Source: Ga0077555 sp963746315 | Lineage (GTDB): Bacteria; Pseudomonadota; Alphaproteobacteria; Rhizobiales; Hyphomicrobiaceae | Assembly (NCBI GenBank): GCA_963746315.1 | Contig: CAVVAR010000004.1 | Location: 310,001-374,000, forward strand | Direction: 5' to 3' | Length of the DNA stretch: 64,000 nucleotides | Part shown: piece after piece, positions 58,462 to 64,000 of the stretch | Numbering within the stretch: the stretch's first letter is position 1 | Layout of the letters: the number at the start of each line of letters is the position of its first letter | The notes under the pieces: generated by a model | Told to the model about the DNA's origin: nothing | Databases searched by the model: none | Seen by the model: only the letters and a program-made list of their open reading frames with translations | Position numbers and translations under genes: made by a program

Positions 58462-59718
58462 TCAAGTGGGGGTGGGCAGACGATTGACCGGTTCGCCGTC
58501 GAATGACGCGCTTTGCAGGCCAAGATACCTTAGCACGCCGTGACCGGCAGCATGCCCCGTGGCGAAGCAGCCTTGCAGCAGATAGCCACCCGTCGGTGCC
58601 TCCCAGTCGAGCATCTCCCCGGCAACGAAAACACCCGGCCGCCGGCGCAGCATCATGTCCGGTCCGACCTCCTGCAGCGCGATCCCGCCCGCACTCGAGA
58701 TTGCTCGCTCGAGCCCGCCGAGCCCCGCGATCGGGAGCCGCAATTCCTTGATCGCGCGCGCTAGTCCCTCGGCATCGATCGGCATGTGATTGGCCGTCGC
58801 CTCGCGCAGAAGACCGATGGCGACGGGCGCGAGATGTACGGATTTCCGGAGCCAGCTTGCCAGCGATTGCTTACCTCTCGGCTTGGACAGACGGACGACC
58901 AGTTCGCTGGCATCCAGGTCGGGCCGGAGATCGATCAGCACCTCGGCAAAGCCCTGCCCGAGGGCCTCCCTCACCGCCGGTGTCAGCGCATAGATGGCAC
59001 CGCCCTCGAGCCCAGAGGCCGTCACGACAGCCTCGCCGCGAAGACGCTGCTCCCCGACGGTGACGGCGATGCGCTTCAACGGCTCGCCCGCGAAGCGCTG
59101 CCGAAAATGATCGCTCCAGGCAATTCCAACGCCGACATTTGCGGGCTCGAGCGCCCTCACCTCGAGGCCGAGGCCTGCAACGACCGGAACCCACCCGCCA
59201 TCGGAGCCGAGCCTCGGCCAGCTGCCACCGCCGAGTGCGAGCACCAAGGCGACGGCATCGATCGCCAATGGCGCACCGTCCATGCCCGCAACGAGTGGAC
59301 GCCCGGCCGCGTCGAAGCCGACGAACCGATGTCGCGTTCGCATCTCGACGCCCTGCTGCACAAGCCGGGCAAGCCAGGCGCGCAGCAGTGGAGAGGCCTT
59401 CATGGCACGCGGAAACACCCGTCCGCTCGAGCCGACGAACGTCTCCTGGCCGAGGTCACTTGCCATTTGGCAAAGAGCGTCCGGCGGGAAGCTCGCGACG
59501 GCTTTGGCCATGAACTCACGCGCCGGCCCGTAGCGTCGGAGCAGCACGTCCACGGGCTCGCTGTGTGTCAGGTTGAGCCCGCCCCGCCCGGCCATCAGAA
59601 ACTTTCGCCCGACACTCGGCATGCGTTCGTAGACGCACACGCCGACGCCCGCGGCGGAGATGACATCCGCCGCCATCAGCCCGGCCGGGCCTCCGCCGAT
59701 CACGATTACGCGGGCCAT
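58462..59718 (-). CDS. HI0933/BaiN-family FAD-dependent flavoprotein
   Basis: 418-residue flavoprotein with an N-terminal FAD motif VIGGGPAGLMAADVI, the family block GRKFLMAGRGGLNLTHSE, ALGGGSWPRLGSDGG, and the C-terminal GEMLDWEAPTGGYLLQGCFATGH. Members reduce or isomerise small-molecule double bonds (BaiN reduces bile acid intermediates). Start at ATG 59718. The stop is 37 bases before the VOC gene on the other side. Confidence 0.9.
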   Translation of the reverse strand: MARVIVIGGGPAGLMAADVISAAGVGVCVYERMPSVGRKFLMAGRGGLNLTHSEPVDVLLRRYGPAREFMAKAVASFPPDALCQMASDLGQETFVGSSGRVFPRAMKASPLLRAWLARLVQQGVEMRTRHRFVGFDAAGRPLVAGMDGAPLAIDAVALVLALGGGSWPRLGSDGGWVPVVAGLGLEVRALEPANVGVGIAWSDHFRQRFAGEPLKRIAVTVGEQRLRGEAVVTASGLEGGAIYALTPAVREALGQGFAEVLIDLRPDLDASELVVRLSKPRGKQSLASWLRKSVHLAPVAIGLLREATANHMPIDAEGLARAIKELRLPIAGLGGLERAISSAGGIALQEVGPDMMLRRRPGVFVAGEMLDWEAPTGGYLLQGCFATGHAAGHGVLRYLGLQSASFDGEPVNRLPTPT

Positions 59719-59755
59719 GGACGACCCGCCTGTGGCGCCGTCTCGCTCGCGCAGA

Positions 59756-60196
59756 TCACCAGACGCCCGTGTTCGGCATCGACGCCCACGGCTCGGCTTT
59801 CGCCTTGGCCTCACCCTTTTGCAGCAGCTCGAAAGAAATATTGTCGGGCGAGCGCACGAAAGCCATCCGGCCGTCGCGCGGCGGCCGGTTGATCGTCACG
59901 CCGGCCTTCATCAAGCGGTCGCAGATCTCGTAGATATCGTCGACCTCGAACGCGAGATGGCCGAAATTCCGGCCGCCCGTGTAGGCCTCGGGATCCCAGT
60001 TGTAGGTCAGCTCGAGCAACGGCGCCCGCGTCTCGCGACCGCTCGCCTCGTCCTCGCTGGCCGCCAGGAAGACGAGCGTGAAGCGGCCGGCTTCGTTGTC
60101 CACGCGCCGGACCTCTTTCATGCCGAGCTTCTTGCAGTAGAAATCGAGGCTCGCCTCGATGTTGGTGACCCGCACCATCGTGTGGAGGTAGCGCAT
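59756..60196 (-). CDS. gloA: lactoylglutathione lyase (glyoxalase I)
   Basis: 146-residue VOC-fold enzyme that isomerises the hemithioacetal of methylglyoxal and glutathione. The four metal positions can be read: His5 (RYLHTMVRV), Glu in LLELTYNW, His in FGHLAFEVDD and Glu in SFELLQ. Further family features: SLDFYCKKLGMKEVRR and IDRPPRDGRMAFVRSPD-like sequence. Cytoplasmic detoxification enzyme. Confidence 0.93.
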   Translation of the reverse strand: MRYLHTMVRVTNIEASLDFYCKKLGMKEVRRVDNEAGRFTLVFLAASEDEASGRETRAPLLELTYNWDPEAYTGGRNFGHLAFEVDDIYEICDRLMKAGVTINRPPRDGRMAFVRSPDNISFELLQKGEAKAKAEPWASMPNTGVW

Positions 60197-60715
60197 GACG
60201 TCGTTTCTCCTGGATCGGCATTAGCTGGCGCATTGTGTGGCGGGACCGCGTGCGATGCAACGCCGGCCTCGTCTGTCGCACAACGCTTGAGCGGCCGATC
60301 AAGCACAGCCGCGCACCTCGCCATGTGATTCGCCGGCGACACCGTTTTGAACGTCTTTCACCTCTTCCCCGCCACCGTTCCGCCTAAATTGCGAGCGCTC
60401 CACAGGTCGCTATGCACAGCCTTCGACACCAGCAATTGAACACCTATTTGAAATCGAGTTTTTTAGCGCATTAACCATGAGTTGCCCCCCAAAAGCTACA
60501 GTTCTGCGACAGCGCCGCTCCCTCGTTGAAAGCCCACTTCCGGCAAATTCCGGCTAGACACCCACGACACCCCCATGCCTATTTCGGCGCGTCGCGACAC
60601 GGCACCCGGTGAGGGGGCAATCGAGCCGGATGAACCGGATCGCGGCGGGACGAAAGCCGTATAGGGCCGGTTGGCGTCTCGAGTTCACAACCGTAGAAAG
60701 TAAGCGGGGTTTCGA
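60197..60715. other. divergent gap with a long leader of the cold-shock gene
   Basis: 519 bases without a gene between gloA and the cold-shock gene. A more AT-rich stretch around 60430-60480 (TTGAAA at 60448-60453) may hold a promoter, although the -10 match is poor. If the plus-strand promoter lies there, the cold-shock mRNA has a leader of about 240 bases, as CspA-type messages often do. Confidence 0.5.
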
Positions 60716-61309
60716 ATGGGGGATGCAACGAAGTTGCCTCCGGATCTGCCGGAGTCACTTAGAGAGGAACTTGCGGGGGAAGTAGCTGGCGGGCTCGAGG
60801 TTTTCGAGATCGCAGGCTCGATCAAATGGTTCGATGCTTCCAAGGGTTATGGATTCATCGTTCCTGACAACGGACTTCCCGACGTCCTCCTCCACGTAAC
60901 CTGCCTCAGGGCAGGCGGCCACCAGACGGCCTACGAGGGCGCCCGTGTCCACGCCCAGGTCTTGCGTCGCCCGAAAGGCATGCAAGCCTTCCGCATCATC
61001 AGCATGGACGAGAGCACAGCGATCCACCCGTCCCAGCTTCCTCAGCGCACGCACGTCATCGTGACGCCGGAAAGCGGTTGGGAACGGGCCATGGTGAAGT
61101 GGTTCAACAGGGTCCGCGGCTTCGGGTTCTTGACTCGCGGCGATGGAACCCCCGATATCTTCGTTCATATGGAGACGTTGCGCAGGTTCGGGTTCACCGA
61201 GCTGCGTCCGGGCCAAATCGTTCAGGTCCGCTGGGGCATGGGCGAGAAGGGCTGCATGGCTGCAGAGCTGCGGCCTGACGGCTTGACACCCCAGTTGCAG
61301 TCGCACTGA
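60716..61309 (+). CDS. cold-shock protein with two CSD domains
   Basis: 197-residue protein containing two tandem cold-shock domains, the arrangement typical of Hyphomicrobiales. Domain 1 (about 35-100): GSIKWFDASKGYGFIVPD (RNP1) and VLLHV (RNP2). Domain 2 (about 123-190): AMVKWFNRVRGFGFLTRGDG and IFVHM. Both bind single-stranded RNA or DNA and act as RNA chaperones. A weak GCGGGG precedes the ATG. The N-terminal 30 residues are acidic. Confidence 0.92.
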   Translation: MGDATKLPPDLPESLREELAGEVAGGLEVFEIAGSIKWFDASKGYGFIVPDNGLPDVLLHVTCLRAGGHQTAYEGARVHAQVLRRPKGMQAFRIISMDESTAIHPSQLPQRTHVIVTPESGWERAMVKWFNRVRGFGFLTRGDGTPDIFVHMETLRRFGFTELRPGQIVQVRWGMGEKGCMAAELRPDGLTPQLQSH

Positions 61310-61365
61310 GCGAACTTCACTCGGCGCCGACGACTCCTAAGGCCGCAGTAGCCAAAGCGAGTGAA

Positions 61366-61863
61366 ATGCGCCGGGTAAACTCGACATCGTTTCGCAGGGC
61401 TGCGATCTTCGCGGCCCTGTTTCTGTTGGGCCACCTCGCTATCGCGATCAGTGGCGCCGCACCGCTCCGGGCCGAGATGCGCAAGGACATCCTGAAACTG
61501 ATCACGGCGAGCGGCGAGCATACGTTCACGGTCGAGGTCACAGAGACAGCCGAGCAGAAGGCTCGCGGCCTCATGTTCCGCCGCTCCTTGGCCGACGACG
61601 CCGGCATGCTGTTTCCCTACACGCCGCCCCAGGAGGCGACGATGTGGATGCGGAACACCTACATCTCCCTGGACATGGTCTTCATCCGTAAGGATGGAAT
61701 TGTGCACCGGATCGAAGCTGGAACCGAGCCGTTCTCGGAAGCCGTCATTGCATCGAATGGCGACGTAGCCGCCGTCCTCGAGCTGAAGGCCGGCGTCGCC
61801 GCCAAGGTCCAGCTGAAGCCTGGCGACAAAGTCATTCACCGCCTGTTTGGCAAGGGCGGCTGA
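61366..61863 (+). CDS. DUF192 domain-containing protein
   Basis: 165-residue exported protein: signal or membrane segment at 10-32 (AAIFAALFLLGHLAIAIS), then a DUF192 domain with EQKARGLMFRRSLADDAGMLF, MWMRNTYISLDMVFIRKDG and AVLELKAGVAAKVQLKPGDKV. The biochemical role is unknown. It lies between the cold-shock gene and tRNA-Pro, all in the same direction. Confidence 0.9.
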   Translation: MRRVNSTSFRRAAIFAALFLLGHLAIAISGAAPLRAEMRKDILKLITASGEHTFTVEVTETAEQKARGLMFRRSLADDAGMLFPYTPPQEATMWMRNTYISLDMVFIRKDGIVHRIEAGTEPFSEAVIASNGDVAAVLELKAGVAAKVQLKPGDKVIHRLFGKGG

Positions 61864-61947
61864 GCGGGAATAGCGCGCGCCGCGGCTGATGGCGCGCCAT
61901 CGACCTTGACGACGCGCGACGAACCGGGCACACCGATGCCTCGGTCA

Positions 61948-62024
61948 CGGGGCATAGCTCAGCCTGGTAGAGCGCCTGCTTTGGGAGCAGGAAGTCGGGA
62001 GTTCGAATCTCTCTGCCCCGACCA
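61948..62024 (+). tRNA. tRNA-Pro (anticodon TGG)
   Basis: 77-base tRNA with an encoded CCA. The acceptor arm CGGGGCA pairs with TGCCCCG, the D-arm is AGCTCAGCCTGGTAGAGC, the anticodon stem CCTGC/GCAGG carries the loop TTTGGGA (anticodon TGG) and the T-arm is GGGAGTTCGAATCTCTC. It reads CCN proline codons. Confidence 0.97.
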
Positions 62025-62089
62025 CAACGGTTGCGTTGCCATACCTTGTCGGCGCGTCAGCCACGATCGGAAGAGCCGCGAGACATTCC

Positions 62090-62395
62090 ATGGTCGCCCG
62101 TATCTATAAGCCTGCCCGCACCGCCATGCAGTCCGGTCCCGCGCGTACCAAGGAGTGGGTCCTCGAGCACGAGGCCCAGCAACCGCGCGAGATCGACCCG
62201 CTGATGGGCTGGACCTCATCGCGCGACACCCGCACTCAGGTCAGGCTCGAGTTCGCCACCCGCGAGGAGGCCATTGCCTACGCTGAACGGCATGGCATAG
62301 CCTACCGGCTGATCGATCCAGCTCCCCGCAAGATTCAGCGCAAGACCTACGCCGACAACTTCAAGTTCGGCCGCATCGGATCTTGGACGCACTGA
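62090..62395 (+). CDS. ETC complex I subunit (NDUFS4-like accessory subunit)
   Basis: 101-residue homologue of the mitochondrial 18-kDa NDUFS4 subunit of NADH:quinone oxidoreductase. It has ARIYKPARTAMQSGPARTKEWVLEHE, GWTSSRDTRTQVRLEFATREEAIAYAERHG and the end RKTYADNFKFGRIGSWTH, all typical. It is found in Alphaproteobacteria and sits beside tRNA-Pro here, a familiar neighbour. Confidence 0.95.
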   Translation: MVARIYKPARTAMQSGPARTKEWVLEHEAQQPREIDPLMGWTSSRDTRTQVRLEFATREEAIAYAERHGIAYRLIDPAPRKIQRKTYADNFKFGRIGSWTH

Positions 62396-62545
62396 AGGCG
62401 CCACGAATCCAGACTACAGTGCGCTGTCTCGCCCGAGGGGTGAGAATGCTGCGCTACCGGCTGAAACAATCGCAACTCCATGTGCAACACCGCTAGCTGG
62501 CGCGAGTCTCGACCTCGCACCAGCAGCGACACAAATCCCGTTGTC

Positions 62546-63928
62546 TCAGGGCGCCAATGTCGGCGGCGGTGGCGGCGGCGCATCGGGATCGTGCTCGCGA
62601 TCACTGCTGAGCTCGCGCAAACCATCTCGACCGTAAACGTCCGGGCGGAACTCGGCGTTGCCGTTCTCGTCCGCCCATGCCGTCACATAGATGAAGTAGA
62701 CAGGGACCGGGCGGGCCAGAGTGATATCAACTGGCACGCCCCCGGCGATGATCTCGTCGACCCGTCGCCGATCCATGCCCGGCTCGTCCTTCGCCACCCA
62801 GGCGGCCAAGTCGAACACGTCCTGCACGCGGACACAGCCGGCGCTGAACGCACGCTGTGCCCGGCCGAACAATGGCTTCATCGGGGTATCGTGCATATAG
62901 ACGCCGTGCTCGTTCGGCATGTCGAGCCGCACCAACCCGAGTGCGTTTTGCGGCCCCGGATCCTGGCGGAGCTTTGTCGTCGTGGGATCGAAACTGGCCC
63001 AATCGATCCGCGACGCATCGATTTCAGGACCATTGTAGTTGCCCGTCAGGACACGGATCTGCTCTTTCCCGAGGTACTCCGGTTCCTTGACCAGACGAGG
63101 CGCCACATCGAGCTTGGCGACGCTGTCTGGTACACGCCAGTAGGGAAAGAAGTTGAGTGCCCGCACGGAAGCCTTCACCACGGGCGTCTCGCGTCCCGCC
63201 CGGCCTGCAATCACACGGTGACGCAAAGCGACCTTGCCGCCCTCGACGGCCTCGAGTTGGTAGCCCGGCACATTGACCAGGATGTAGCGATCCTCGCGTA
63301 GCCCCCCGTTATCGACGAGAGCGGCGAGCCGGTCATAATTGAGCTTGATCTGCGCCAGCCTTGCCTGCACCGGGACATTCATGGCCGCGATGGTACCGCG
63401 ATCGATGCGGCCCGAAATGGCGAGCCCGTGCCGCTTCTGAAAGCGGCGCACCGCTGCCTCGAGCTCGCTGTCGAAAGTGAAGCTCTGAAACGAATCGCTG
63501 CCCCGAAGCTCCCCGGTCGCCCGCAGCCGCTTCCGCACGATCGGAACACGCTCGTCGTCGTCGCCCGGGCGGATCATCCGCGCGGTCGGGATGTTGGGCC
63601 ATCCTCCGCGCTGCGCAATCACCTTGTAGCGACCGTAGGCGAGATCGAGAGCCTGGAGCATCCCCTCGCTGCGCAGCGGCTGGTCGCCGGTCCGCAAATC
63701 GTCGGGCGGAACGTCCTGCTGGGCCCGGCCCGAGGCCTTGCGATCGAACGACGATGTCGTCGTGGGCAGCCCGAAGATCTTGTTGGCCCATTCCATCTGG
63801 GCATGCGCGGGCGAGAATGCACCGACAGCAGCCGAGGACAGCGCCACGAGCCCCATGAGGAGCATAATCCGAGCACTGCCGAGAACGGCGTGGCCACTCG
63901 TCTCTGCGGCGTGTCGCGCTACGCTCAT
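62546..63928 (-). CDS. L,D-transpeptidase family protein with peptidoglycan-binding domain (YcbB-like)
   Basis: 460-residue exported protein: signal segment (IMLLMGLVALSSAAVGAFS), peptidoglycan-binding repeat around ELEAAVRRFQKRHGLAISGRIDRGTI, then the YkuD catalytic domain with HDTPMKPLFG and the nucleophile Cys in FSAGCVRVQD. It would make 3-3 cross-links in peptidoglycan or attach proteins to it. Start at ATG 63928. Confidence 0.92.
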   Translation of the reverse strand: MSVARHAAETSGHAVLGSARIMLLMGLVALSSAAVGAFSPAHAQMEWANKIFGLPTTTSSFDRKASGRAQQDVPPDDLRTGDQPLRSEGMLQALDLAYGRYKVIAQRGGWPNIPTARMIRPGDDDERVPIVRKRLRATGELRGSDSFQSFTFDSELEAAVRRFQKRHGLAISGRIDRGTIAAMNVPVQARLAQIKLNYDRLAALVDNGGLREDRYILVNVPGYQLEAVEGGKVALRHRVIAGRAGRETPVVKASVRALNFFPYWRVPDSVAKLDVAPRLVKEPEYLGKEQIRVLTGNYNGPEIDASRIDWASFDPTTTKLRQDPGPQNALGLVRLDMPNEHGVYMHDTPMKPLFGRAQRAFSAGCVRVQDVFDLAAWVAKDEPGMDRRRVDEIIAGGVPVDITLARPVPVYFIYVTAWADENGNAEFRPDVYGRDGLRELSSDREHDPDAPPPPPPTLAP

Positions 63929-64000
63929 TATGCCCCCGCTGATGCTTCTCGTCCGTCCACTCAGTGGCCTCGGCTCATGCAAGACAACTGTCTTGTCGCA

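Noticed and set aside
60448..60476. A promoter TTGAAA ... TTAACC for the cold-shock gene
   Set aside because: Only two of six -10 bases match, so I did not list it as a feature.

Overview
The window is GC-rich DNA from an alphaproteobacterium, most likely Hyphomicrobiales. This rests on the synteny of a SPOR-domain D-Ala-D-Ala carboxypeptidase, a phasin, clpS and clpA; on carB followed by greA; on a tandem-domain cold-shock protein; on an NDUFS4-like complex I accessory subunit beside tRNA-Pro; and on many TctC/Bug solute-binding proteins. No phage, transposase, integrase or CRISPR array is visible.

Layout. 1-10.4 kb, minus strand: a long probable operon of a ThDP enzyme, an SDR, four tandem paralogous Bug binding proteins, tctB, tctA and an acyl-CoA dehydrogenase. 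A nested hairpin covers the ribosome binding site of one Bug gene. 10.7-20 kb: Baeyer-Villiger-type monooxygenase, D-Ala-D-Ala carboxypeptidase, phasin (clear promoter and terminator), clpS-clpA, a phosphoesterase and a DadA-like oxidase. 20-24.2 kb: a small orphan RTX protein, a P1 peptidase coupled to a tiny membrane protein, a small unknown protein and an ABC-type binding protein. 24.3-30.6 kb, plus strand: a catabolic run (MaoC hydratase, CitE-like lyase, HpcH/HpaI aldolase, SDR, PPOX protein, D-2-hydroxyacid dehydrogenase, ornithine cyclodeaminase homologue). 30.7-39 kb: an amide-hydrolysis operon (binding protein, isochorismatase-fold hydrolase, AtzG-like subunit, amidase) diverging from the permease and ATPase genes of a peptide-type ABC transporter.

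39.2-45.7 kb is the most interesting part: a cobalamin-type radical SAM protein (TsrM-like), egtD, egtB, and a 682-residue protein with a cyclic-nucleotide-binding-like domain fused to a histidine ammonia-lyase-like domain. That lyase domain lacks the Ala-Ser-Gly triad that forms the MIO cofactor and has changes at other active-site positions. Next to hercynine/ergothioneine genes, this suggests an enzyme that eliminates a trimethylammonium group, or some other new chemistry on ergothioneine-type betaines. 45.7-52 kb holds a CoxG-like protein, a second ThDP enzyme, small proteins, a TauE permease, a luciferase-like oxidoreductase and a second HpcH aldolase. 52-64 kb is mostly housekeeping: greA, carB, an RlpA-like protein, an M20 hydrolase, a flavoprotein, gloA, a cold-shock protein, a DUF192 protein, tRNA-Pro, the complex I subunit and an L,D-transpeptidase.

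Sequence quality: six genes (clpA three times, the P1 peptidase, the ABC binding protein, the D-2-hydroxyacid dehydrogenase, the LLM oxidoreductase and carB) carry eight frame breaks, and every one is a single inserted base. Four of the eight turn GACTC/GAGTC into GAACTC/GAGTTC, which is the GANTC motif methylated by CcrM in Alphaproteobacteria. These are probably base-calling errors, so I annotate the genes as intact CDSs with a frameshift in this sequence.
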